Both the position numbers and the translations under genes were made by a program. A DNA stretch of 64,000 nt from Ruania halotolerans (GTDB taxonomy: Bacteria > Actinomycetota > Actinomycetes > Actinomycetales > Beutenbergiaceae). A model generated the notes under the pieces. It was not told the origin of the DNA. It searched no databases and worked only from the letters and a program-made list of their open reading frames with translations. The stretch is taken from assembly GCF_021049285.1 (NCBI RefSeq), contig NZ_CP088017.1, positions 2,429,380 through 2,493,379 of the forward strand, in the 5' to 3' direction. Below are positions 8,652 to 16,430 of the stretch, piece by piece (position 1 is the first letter of the stretch; the number at the start of each line of letters is the position of its first letter).

Positions 8652-9408
8652 GAGCGCAGTTCCCTCGTCCTGGGAACCGCCCGCCGAGTTCGCCCGGCTC
8701 GACACCGACCGCCTGGCACGGAGGGGCTATCCGGAGGCGGTCTTCTGTGCCGGCAAGTCCGGTGCGCAGGTGCAGGCCATCGCTGAACAGCTCGGAGCGC
8801 TTGCCCGGTCCGGGGGACCTGCGGGGCCTGTGCTGTTCACTCGTGCCACCCGCGAGCACGCCGAGGCCGTGCTCGCGGCGCTGCCGGACGCGGCCGACCA
8901 TGCCGACGCCCACCTCCTTGCCTGGCCGCCGACTCCGCCATCGCCCGATGGCGGCACCGTCCTGGTGCTCACGGCCGGCACCTCGGACCTGCCGGTGGCC
9001 CGCGAGGCACAACTCACGGCCACGTATCTGGGGCGGCACGTGGCCCTGGTCTCCGATGTCGGCGTCGCCGGATTGCACCGCATCGTCGGCCAGCTTGACG
9101 CGCTACGTGCCGCCGACGTGATCGTGGTGGCCGCCGGGATGGACGGTGCGCTGCCCAGCGTCGTCGCCGGGCTGGTGGAGGTACCGGTGGTCGCGTTACC
9201 CACCTCGGTGGGCTACGGTGCTGCATTCGGCGGGATCGCCCCGCTGCTGTCGATGCTGAACGCCTGCGCTCCCGGAGTGGCAGTGGTCAACATCGACAAT
9301 GGCTACGGTGCCGGGCACCTGGCCGCCCAGATCGCCCACACCGCCCGTATCGCACCAGGCTCCAGTGGCGTCGATCAAGAAATCCACACCCAGGCCCAAA
9401 GCCGCTAG
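8644..9408 (+). CDS. larB: Nickel-pincer cofactor biosynthesis protein LarB
   Basis: LarB carboxylates and hydrolyses nicotinic acid adenine dinucleotide to start nickel-pincer cofactor synthesis. It is related to PurE (AIR carboxylase). Diagnostic stretches are RRGYPEAVFCAGKS near residue 28, VLTAGTSDLPVAREA, VALVSDVGVAGLHRI, VVAAGMDGALPSVVAGL and PTSVGYGAAFGG followed by VVNIDNGYGAG. At 254 residues it is full length. The start overlaps larE, so the two are made together. The pathway also needs LarC, which must be encoded elsewhere if the cofactor is made. Confidence 0.94.
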   Translation: MTESAVPSSWEPPAEFARLDTDRLARRGYPEAVFCAGKSGAQVQAIAEQLGALARSGGPAGPVLFTRATREHAEAVLAALPDAADHADAHLLAWPPTPPSPDGGTVLVLTAGTSDLPVAREAQLTATYLGRHVALVSDVGVAGLHRIVGQLDALRAADVIVVAAGMDGALPSVVAGLVEVPVVALPTSVGYGAAFGGIAPLLSMLNACAPGVAVVNIDNGYGAGHLAAQIAHTARIAPGSSGVDQEIHTQAQSR

Positions 9409-9448
9409 AATCGCCGGCATCCCCGCATCGCGTGGGGAAACAGACAGG

Positions 9449-9619
9449 ATGGAGACCATGGCCGCCAGCGGCGACTATGACAGTACCGGCTCACCGATGA
9501 CGGCGGAATCCGCCGAGGAGTCCGACTCACTGGAGGGTCATAGACCCTGGCCCGACGGCGTTACGCCCGGGCATCCCGCACTCTCATCGCTCGACGACCC
9601 TGAGCAGGCTCGTCGATGA
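9449..9619 (+). CDS. Possible small coupled ORF (56 residues), doubtful
   Basis: An open frame beginning ATGGAGACC runs to a TGA whose ATGA overlaps the start of the next gene, the arrangement used for translational coupling. The product is acidic, Ser/Asp/Glu-rich and has no recognisable domain. The only Shine-Dalgarno-like bases are weak. It may instead be untranslated leader for the CBS-domain genes. I list it because the stop/start overlap repeats the pattern between the two genes that follow. Confidence 0.25.
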   Translation: METMAASGDYDSTGSPMTAESAEESDSLEGHRPWPDGVTPGHPALSSLDDPEQARR

Positions 9620-11103
9620 CCGAGATTCTGTTCCTCGTTCTCGCCATGGCATTGGTGGCCGCATGCGGTGGCTTCGTCGCCGCCGAGTTCGCCTTCGTCA
9701 CCGTCAACCGTGCCCAGGTGGAGGCCGACGCAGCGACGGGTGACCGTCGCGCAATCCGAGTTCTGGCTGCCTTGCGCACCCTGTCCACCCAACTCTCCGG
9801 CGCCCAGCTGGGCATCACGGTGACCAACCTCGCCATCGGATACCTCGCCGAACCCTCCATCGCGCGACTGATCCGGGGGCCATTGGCCGATGCCGGGCTC
9901 AGTGACGCAGCAGTCGGGTCGGTCTCGCTGACCGTCGCGATGGTGCTGGCGACCGTGGTCACCATGATCGTCGGCGAGTTGATCCCGAAGAACCTCGCAA
10001 TCGCGCAACCGATGCGCACCGCCAAAGCTGTGGTCGGCTTCCAGCGTGGGTTCACCTGGATCAACACCTGGCCGATCCGGTTCTTCAACGGTTCGGCCAA
10101 CCGGATACTGCGGCTGATGGGTATCGAGCCCCAGGAGGAACTGGCCTCGGCCCGCTCTGCCGAGGAACTCACTGCTCTCGTGCGGCACTCCGCCCGGGAG
10201 GGCACGCTCGCTGAGGACACTGCGGAGCTGGTGGAACGCTCGCTTGCGTTCGGTGATCGGCGTGCCCGCGATGCGATGACACCGCTCTCCCAGGTGATCA
10301 GCCTCCGGCCCGAGGACACCCTCACGGAGTTGCTGGACGCGGCCAAATCGTCCGGCCACTCCCGTTTCCCGGTGATCGAGATGACCCAGGACAATGGGCA
10401 CACCGATGCGGTGGTGATCGGCCTAGTGCACGTGCGTGGCGCGCTCTCGGTTCCGTTCGAGCGTCGGGCCACGACTCCGGTCTCGCAGGTGGTCACCGAG
10501 GCGACTTTGGTGCCCGATTCACTCGAGCTGGACACGCTGATGGACGATCTGCGTGACGGTGGCCTCCAGATGGCGATCTTGATCGACGAGTTCGGCTCCC
10601 CGGCCGGGCTGGTCACGCTGGAGGATCTCGTGGAGGAGATCATCGGTGAGGTCAAGGATGAGCACGACGAGAACGAGCCGGAACCCGTGATCGCCGAGGA
10701 TGGCACCTGGACGATCCCCGGCCTCCTGCGGGTGGACGAGGTCAGTGAGCTGATCGACGCCGAACTTCCTGAGGACGAGGCCTACGACACGATCGGCGGC
10801 TTGCTCGCCGACGAACTGGAGCGACTTCCGGAGGCTGGCGACCACATCGAGCTCACTGTGGACCGGACCGAGGCCGTCGGCCAAGTGCTGGTGCGGATCG
10901 ATGTGGTGAGCCTGGACGGTCACCGGGTGGAATCCGTGCGCCTCGAGATGACCCCGATCGACCCCGACGAGGACGCGTCCGAACGAGAAGGAGCCGAAGA
11001 TTCACCGGGCGATGCCGCAGACGACGATGCATCCGCGCTGACCGAGAACGTCAGCCATTCAGCGAAGGACAAGCAACGCACAGGAAAGGAGCAGGACCGA
11101 TGA
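9616..11103 (+). CDS. CorC/HlyC-type membrane protein with DUF21 and CBS domains
   Basis: The 495-residue protein has an N-terminal DUF21 membrane domain (about residues 1-195, starting LFLVLAMALVAACGGFVAAEFAFV, with QLGITVTNLAIGYLAEP and VGELIPKN). A CBS pair (about 205-340) and a C-terminal transporter-associated domain (about 355-435, EDEAYDTIGGLLADELERLP) follow, then an acidic tail. Relatives (PaeA/CorC/MpfA/TlyC) act in magnesium or polyamine export rather than true haemolysis. The last codon overlaps the following paralogue by ATGA, so the two probably form a heteromeric pair. Confidence 0.92.
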   Translation: MTEILFLVLAMALVAACGGFVAAEFAFVTVNRAQVEADAATGDRRAIRVLAALRTLSTQLSGAQLGITVTNLAIGYLAEPSIARLIRGPLADAGLSDAAVGSVSLTVAMVLATVVTMIVGELIPKNLAIAQPMRTAKAVVGFQRGFTWINTWPIRFFNGSANRILRLMGIEPQEELASARSAEELTALVRHSAREGTLAEDTAELVERSLAFGDRRARDAMTPLSQVISLRPEDTLTELLDAAKSSGHSRFPVIEMTQDNGHTDAVVIGLVHVRGALSVPFERRATTPVSQVVTEATLVPDSLELDTLMDDLRDGGLQMAILIDEFGSPAGLVTLEDLVEEIIGEVKDEHDENEPEPVIAEDGTWTIPGLLRVDEVSELIDAELPEDEAYDTIGGLLADELERLPEAGDHIELTVDRTEAVGQVLVRIDVVSLDGHRVESVRLEMTPIDPDEDASEREGAEDSPGDAADDDASALTENVSHSAKDKQRTGKEQDR

Positions 11104-12146
11104 GCGACGGCTGGACGATCCTGCTCACCGTGGTGTTGCTCGCACTCAACGCGTTCTTCGTGGGCGCCGAGTTCGCCCTCGTCTCGGCGCGGCGTACCAA
11201 GATTGAACCGGCCGCCGATGCCGGCAACCGGGTGGCACGCATCACCCTGCGGGCAATGGAACGCGTCTCGTTGATGATGGCAGGCGCCCAACTCGGGATC
11301 ACCGTGTGTTCGCTCCTGCTTCTGCAGGTGAGTGAACCGGTGATCGCGCATGCGATCGAGGGGCCACTACTGGGGCTCGGTGTCAGTGACTCGTTGGTCC
11401 ATCCGATTGCCTTCGTGATCGCCTTTGCGCTGATCACCTTCCTGCATGTGGTCCTCGGCGAGATGGTGCCGAAGAACATCGCACTTGCGGGTCCTGAACG
11501 CAGCGCCATGGTGCTCGGGCCGCCGCTGGCGATGCTCGTCCGCGTGCTCTATCCCATGCTGTGGGTGCTCAACCAGATCGCGAACCTCGCGCTGCGCCTG
11601 CTTCGGGTGGAGCCCCGGGACGAGGTAGCCAGCGCCTTCACTCGTGACGAGGTGGCCGGTTTGGTGGCCGAGTCGCGTAACGGTGGACTGCTGGAGCTGA
11701 ACGACGAACGTCTCCTGATGGGGGCATTGCAGTTCGCGGACCGGCAAGTCTCGGCCGTACTCCTGCCCGTGCAGACGGTGCGCACGATGCCCGAGGGCAT
11801 CTCACCGGCCGCTGCTGAGGCGGTGTCGGCCGAAGGCTTTTCCCGGTTCCCGGTCAAGCGTGCCGACGGTTCGCTCGCCGGCTACGTCCATATCAAGGAC
11901 CTGCTGGAGACCGATCCTGAGCGACGCCACCAGCCGATCAGCGTGGACGTAGTGCGCACCATGCCTGTGATCCGGGCCACCGATTCGCTCCGGACGGCGC
12001 TCGCCACGATGCAGTCCGGCGGTGCGCACCTTGCGGAGGTGCGCGACGCGGCCGATATCACGCTGGGTGTGGTGGCGCTGGAAGACGTGCTGGAGGAACT
12101 GGTCGGAGTGATCCGGGACGACTCCCGCCGGCCCCGACGCGCCTGA
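11100..12146 (+). CDS. Second CorC/HlyC-type DUF21-CBS membrane protein
   Basis: A shorter paralogue (348 residues) of the preceding protein. The DUF21 membrane region is complete (ALNAFFVGAEFALVSARR, QLGITVCSLLLLQVSEP, LGEMVPKNIALAGPE), as is the CBS pair (ending HLAEVRDAADITLGVVALEDVLEELVG), but the C-terminal transporter-associated domain is missing. Loss of that domain in the downstream member of a coupled pair is common in actinobacteria and suggests a heterodimer in which only one subunit carries the regulatory cap. It ends convergently with the VKOR gene 21 bases away. Confidence 0.92.
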   Translation: MSDGWTILLTVVLLALNAFFVGAEFALVSARRTKIEPAADAGNRVARITLRAMERVSLMMAGAQLGITVCSLLLLQVSEPVIAHAIEGPLLGLGVSDSLVHPIAFVIAFALITFLHVVLGEMVPKNIALAGPERSAMVLGPPLAMLVRVLYPMLWVLNQIANLALRLLRVEPRDEVASAFTRDEVAGLVAESRNGGLLELNDERLLMGALQFADRQVSAVLLPVQTVRTMPEGISPAAAEAVSAEGFSRFPVKRADGSLAGYVHIKDLLETDPERRHQPISVDVVRTMPVIRATDSLRTALATMQSGGAHLAEVRDAADITLGVVALEDVLEELVGVIRDDSRRPRRA

Positions 12147-12167
12147 ACGACGAGGCAGGCGGGTCCG

Positions 12168-12896
12168 TCAGAAGACCAGAAGCCATTCCTCGCCGAGCCC
12201 GAATGCAGCCGCAGCCACCACGAGCAGATACCAGATCGCGGTGATCAACCACCGGTTCGGCACCACGAAGGACTTCAGCCCCTCGGGTGCTGGCAGCGCT
12301 CCGTTCTGCATCGCACGCGCCACGGTGTGCACGAAGAACGGGATCATCACCAGCCACACCACGAGGCAGTACGGGCAGAGCGCACGGATCTGGGTGATGG
12401 CCTGGTACTGCAACCAGGTGACGAAGACGATCCCGAAGGTGGCGCCGATCACCAGACCCCGCCAGTACCAGCGCGGGAGGCGAACACGTGTCAGCAACAG
12501 GATCCCGGTCGCGATCACCACGGGGAAGGTGAGCATCCCGATCACCGTGTTCGGAATCCCGAGGGCGCTGGACTGCCAGCTGCCGAGGAAGACGCCGCAG
12601 CCCACCAGCGGATTGATGTCACAGGCCGGCACGTAGTTCGGATCGGCGAGAATGCGCAGGTAGTCGAGCATCAGCTCCACCGCGGCGACGACCCCGAGAA
12701 CGCCGGTCACGATCGCGAGGATCGCGAACTCCTTGCCCGCACCGCCGCCGCGCTCATGGTCGGTGGGTTGACTTCGATCGACTCCCCCGACGGGTTCGCC
12801 GATATCCTCGTCGAGCTCGTCACGGTCATCGTGGTCCGCAGGGGTGTGCCCCTGGGCGTCTGCGGGCGGAACTCTCACGCCCTCAGTATGCGGCAT
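12168..12896 (-). CDS. Vitamin K epoxide reductase (VKOR) family membrane protein
   Basis: The 242-residue protein has a charged cytosolic leader of about 55 residues, then about five membrane helices. The first periplasmic loop carries the pair ACDINPLVGCG and the active-site CPYC lies in a later helix (TQIRALCPYCLVVW), the hallmark of bacterial VKORs. These pass electrons from quinones' partner thiols to keep DsbA-like proteins oxidised and so support disulfide formation outside the cell. It is the last gene of an envelope operon, 10 bases after the metallophosphoesterase gene. The terminal thioredoxin-like domain found in some homologues is absent. Confidence 0.93.
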   Translation of the reverse strand: MPHTEGVRVPPADAQGHTPADHDDRDELDEDIGEPVGGVDRSQPTDHERGGGAGKEFAILAIVTGVLGVVAAVELMLDYLRILADPNYVPACDINPLVGCGVFLGSWQSSALGIPNTVIGMLTFPVVIATGILLLTRVRLPRWYWRGLVIGATFGIVFVTWLQYQAITQIRALCPYCLVVWLVMIPFFVHTVARAMQNGALPAPEGLKSFVVPNRWLITAIWYLLVVAAAAFGLGEEWLLVF

Positions 12897-12906
12897 CGGG
12901 ACGGCG

Positions 12907-14727
12907 CTACTCCTGGTCCACGCTCACTTCGGTGTACTCAGCGGGCTGCTCAGGAAGCGAGAGCCACTCGGAGAGCACCACGCTGGTGTCGGTGCCGACG
13001 GTGATGTGCCGGTACTCCAGCGGAAGTCCGGTCTCCGTATCCCATCGAAGGACGGTCATCACGGCGGGATTGTTCAACGGGCCGATGGTCGGTGTGCCGT
13101 GCCCGGCGCCGGCCGCACTGGGCAGCACCCATTGGATTCCCCAACCGAGCTGACGCGGGCCGATCTCCCTGTGCAAGTGCCCCGCCAGACTGATGGGGGC
13201 GCAGCCGGCCTCCAGTACCTGGCGAGCGGCGTAGGGGCTGTGCACCATCAACAGGTCAACACCCTGCCCATCGTCGGCGAGCTCACAGGCTCGGTGTGCC
13301 AGACGGTTACCCATCGAGTTGATCGTCTCGTCCCGCTGCGGGTGTGTGGGAGCTCCGAGTGAGGTGAGGGTGGGGTCCGTATCGCCGAGGATTCGCAGCC
13401 CGGCCACCTCGACCGGTTCGCCCTCGACGACGATCCAGCCGTTGGTGCGCTCCTGCTCGGTGGTGGTGCGGGAATCGTGGTTGCCGTCCGCCACCACCAC
13501 GGGGGTGCCATCAGGGATGCCGGCGGCGAACGCATTCACGCAGTACGACTCCACCGAGGTCCCGCCCATCACCGTATCCCCGGCGTTCAGCACCAGGTCT
13601 GCTCCGGAGGAGGTAACGGCTGCGCCGATCACGTCGGCCATCCCGACGTTGCAATGCAGGTCGCTCACCAGCAGGCTCGTGGTCACGGCGTCCTCGGTGA
13701 GGGGCTCATCAGTGGGGGCATCAGTGGGGGCATCATCGCCCTCGTTGTCAGCTGGAGCGTCGCCCGGCAGATCACCGGTCCCTCCAGCGGCCTCCTGCGC
13801 CGCATCACCCTCGACTCCCGCGGCGTCACTACCCTCGACTCCCGCGGCGTCACTACCCTCGACCCCAGCGGCGTCACCACCCTCGACCCCAGCATCATCC
13901 TGTCCCTCGACATCGCCATCGGCCACGTCCGGAGGCGCCGTGGGGCCAGTCGGCTCCGGATCGGCCTCGAATGCGGAGATCAGGTTGGTACGAGCGGCCT
14001 CGTAGAAGGCCGTGTTGTCGTCGATCGCATCGACGACGAACCCGCCGTAATGGTCCACGAGGGTGGCGAGCCGTCCCGTGATGCGCGCTTCCTCGAGAGG
14101 CGTGCCGGCCAGGATCGCCGATGTGCGGCCGGCACCTCCCGAAGGACGAGTCACTTCGATCAGCGGCACCGCGACAGCCACCACGACCAACGCGATACTC
14201 AGCGCCGGCACTCCGGTTCGCGCCCAGGCACTGCGCAGCGCATCGCGAAGCACGCCGTGTGCGGCGAGGCGGCCCAATGCCACGAGCACGAGCATCGCCG
14301 TCCACAGGAGCACCCAGCGGCCGAGCGCATCGGTGATCAGCCCCTGGGCGGCATCGTCGATCGCGGCCTGCGGGTTGGCCAGGAACTGGGTATAGCTGGA
14401 CAGGTCCCCGGTCAAACCGGCCACCGGGTCGGCTTCGGGAGTGCTGAGCTCGACCGGAATTTCCTTCACCAGCACATCGGCGCCCAGATGCAGCGGCATG
14501 GGCGAATCCACGATGAGAGCGCCGAGCGGCCCCATGTCCACCCGTACCTCACCGTTGAGCTGAATGGAGTAGTCGGCCGAATGGGGACCCAGCGAACCGG
14601 TGTAGCTGGCCGTGAGCACGCCGAGTACACCGGCGATCAGTCCCATCACCACGAAGGCGACTCCCGCACGCACACCGCGCCGGGTCATCGGCCGTAAACG
14701 ATGCCACCAGCCACGTTCGTCGGTCAC
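12907..14727 (-). CDS. Membrane-anchored metallophosphoesterase with internal repeats
   Basis: The 606-residue protein has a first membrane helix near residues 17-40 and a second cluster near 165-225. A low-complexity acidic linker (about 270-345) holds four copies of an eight-residue motif of the type DAAGVEGS. The C-terminal calcineurin-like phosphoesterase domain shows SLLVSDLHCN, LVLNAGDTVMGG, VVVADGNHDS and ISLAGHLHRE, giving all five metal-binding motifs. The catalytic domain should face outside. The substrate is unknown. It is 7 bases after a lipoprotein gene and 10 before VKOR, forming an envelope operon. Confidence 0.88.
   Translation of the reverse strand: MTDERGWWHRLRPMTRRGVRAGVAFVVMGLIAGVLGVLTASYTGSLGPHSADYSIQLNGEVRVDMGPLGALIVDSPMPLHLGADVLVKEIPVELSTPEADPVAGLTGDLSSYTQFLANPQAAIDDAAQGLITDALGRWVLLWTAMLVLVALGRLAAHGVLRDALRSAWARTGVPALSIALVVVAVAVPLIEVTRPSGGAGRTSAILAGTPLEEARITGRLATLVDHYGGFVVDAIDDNTAFYEAARTNLISAFEADPEPTGPTAPPDVADGDVEGQDDAGVEGGDAAGVEGSDAAGVEGSDAAGVEGDAAQEAAGGTGDLPGDAPADNEGDDAPTDAPTDEPLTEDAVTTSLLVSDLHCNVGMADVIGAAVTSSGADLVLNAGDTVMGGTSVESYCVNAFAAGIPDGTPVVVADGNHDSRTTTEQERTNGWIVVEGEPVEVAGLRILGDTDPTLTSLGAPTHPQRDETINSMGNRLAHRACELADDGQGVDLLMVHSPYAARQVLEAGCAPISLAGHLHREIGPRQLGWGIQWVLPSAAGAGHGTPTIGPLNNPAVMTVLRWDTETGLPLEYRHITVGTDTSVVLSEWLSLPEQPAEYTEVSVDQE
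13809..13904. repeat. Tandem 24-bp repeat inside the metallophosphoesterase gene
   Basis: Four units begin at 13809, 13833, 13857 and 13881, each opening with CCTCGAC. The first two are nearly identical; later units diverge (ctcccg to ccccag). The period is three times eight, so copy-number change keeps the frame and alters the length of the acidic linker between the membrane and catalytic parts. Confidence 0.9.
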
Positions 14728-14734
14728 GGATTCC

Positions 14735-16399
14735 TCACTGGTAGCTCACAAAGTCCGGGACGGGGTCAATCTCATAGGTCTCTCGTGAGGTGAGCGTGGG
14801 ATCGTCCTCGTCGTAGAAGTTCTTCCACCCCCAGTAGACACCGTCCGGGGCGTCCTCGCGCACGTTGCGCCAGGTGGCGTCCTTCTGTTCGGGCGTGCCA
14901 TGGCCATCTGCATGCAGGACGATTGCGACTTCGGACCGGCTGGTGTCCATGTCCTCGCGGTTGCGCACCATGTCCGTGCGGAACTGGTGCACCATCACGA
15001 TCTTCTGCGGGAGCCGGTTCTCTCGCACAAAGTCGGCCACGTACTCGATCACGGCGTTGACTTCATCGATGCCCACCGAGCCGATCTGCTCCAGCGGGCG
15101 TTCGTCAGGGCCTAGTCGCCACTCCGGATCGAGAGCGATCCCCACATGCGGGTAGGCCAGCAGGTCGGCGTACTCGCGCACCTGATCCAGGAAGTTGGTG
15201 CGACCGGACTGGAAGTCCAGCACCACGTACTGCCCCGCCTCGTGCGCCGCCTCGATCAATGGCACGAACTCCTCAGCCGGCCACTCGTTCGAGTAGTTGC
15301 CATCTGAACCCGCAGTGCCGGAGGCCACCGTCACGATCACCTCGAGCGTGGGCACCACCACGTCATCGGTGAGTTGCTGGTAGCGCCCCGCGAGGTCAGC
15401 CGCCCGGTCCACCGTCGCTGCGGTGCCCTGCTCGCCGAGCACACCCAGTGAGGCCGTGACGGGACTGCCGTACAGCGCCACATAGCGGGTTCGGTCGAAT
15501 GCGAACTGCCCGCCGCCGGGGAGCTGCACACCGGTCAGCGCCGTTTCCGCTTGCCAGGTGAACGTCTCGGAGTCGCCGAAACCCGTCCCCAGGCCCACGA
15601 TCGCGTCCGTGGGCTCGCCGTGGTCGAACAGGTCAACTGAGGCGCGCGGGTCGCCGTCCAGCACGGTCACCGTGGCCCCTGCGGCACGAGAGGTCCCGAC
15701 GGCGGCCAGCTGGGATTGGTTTCCGTCGGCGAGTACTCGCACCCCTTCCACGCGTTCACTCGGCAGCGTCTCAGGCATATGCCCCGCCGCTGACGGCGCC
15801 CCAGCGGGCCCGGCCATCATCTGACCCTGCTCGAGCGCGGCGAGCGCGGGTACATCGGCGGGTAGATCGGCGCCGGCGTCGCTCACCTCCACATCGAGAA
15901 GCTCGGCCACGGCGGCCGCATCATCGGGTACCGGTTGGACGTTCATCGAGGTCAGATCGTAGGAGTCGAGGTCGACATCCCCGACAGGGAGCAGTGTGGT
16001 GGCCGAAAGTCGCAGGATCTCCTCGCCGACCGCCTGATCATCGGCACCGGTCGGCAGCACCGGCACTCCGAGGGCAATGGCGATCGAGGACGCCCGGGCC
16101 AGCGCTGCCTCATCGGCGACCGGAGCGAGCACCACCACGCGGGCAACCTCGAACAACATGTCGCTGGCCGCCAGTGCGAGCGCAGTCGGATCGGTGGAGG
16201 GCACCAGGGTGCTGCCCGATTCGGGGAGCTTCGCTTGAGCGGCTGGCCGAGGCTCCGGCGGCGGCGAACTCGGACCGGGATCGATCTCCATCGATCCCGT
16301 ACATGCTGTCACGGTCGCGAGCACCAGGCACGCGACCACGGCGGCTAGTCGGCGCAACACGTCCCCCCGGGATGAGTCGAGGTTCGCCCATATCGGCAC
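14735..16399 (-). CDS. Lipoprotein with probable cell-wall-binding-repeat region and TIM-barrel-like C-terminus
   Basis: A lipoprotein signal (hydrophobic AAVVACLVLATV, then TAC with C33) shows export and membrane anchoring. From about residue 60 to 330 there are alternating segments such as ASSIAIALGVPVLPTG, LRLSATTLLPVGDVD and TNLADG-like runs that resemble CWB2-type cell-wall-binding repeats. The C-terminal third (VVLDFQSGRTNFLDQV, VGIALDPEWRLG, KIVMVHQFRTDM) looks like a glycosidase-type TIM barrel. No enzymatic assignment is safe. I give the ATG at 16399; a GTG at 16360 would leave a shorter, more typical signal peptide. It heads the lipoprotein-phosphoesterase-VKOR operon. Confidence 0.75.
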   Translation of the reverse strand: MPIWANLDSSRGDVLRRLAAVVACLVLATVTACTGSMEIDPGPSSPPPEPRPAAQAKLPESGSTLVPSTDPTALALAASDMLFEVARVVVLAPVADEAALARASSIAIALGVPVLPTGADDQAVGEEILRLSATTLLPVGDVDLDSYDLTSMNVQPVPDDAAAVAELLDVEVSDAGADLPADVPALAALEQGQMMAGPAGAPSAAGHMPETLPSERVEGVRVLADGNQSQLAAVGTSRAAGATVTVLDGDPRASVDLFDHGEPTDAIVGLGTGFGDSETFTWQAETALTGVQLPGGGQFAFDRTRYVALYGSPVTASLGVLGEQGTAATVDRAADLAGRYQQLTDDVVVPTLEVIVTVASGTAGSDGNYSNEWPAEEFVPLIEAAHEAGQYVVLDFQSGRTNFLDQVREYADLLAYPHVGIALDPEWRLGPDERPLEQIGSVGIDEVNAVIEYVADFVRENRLPQKIVMVHQFRTDMVRNREDMDTSRSEVAIVLHADGHGTPEQKDATWRNVREDAPDGVYWGWKNFYDEDDPTLTSRETYEIDPVPDFVSYQ

Positions 16400-16430
16400 G
16401 AACGTGGCCCAGTCTACGTGCCGGGCAGGC

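Noticed and set aside
9417-9443. A short stem (CCCCGC/GTGGGG) resembling one type I-E CRISPR repeat
   Set aside because: It occurs once, with no spacer-repeat periodicity and no cas genes; more likely a minor hairpin after larB.
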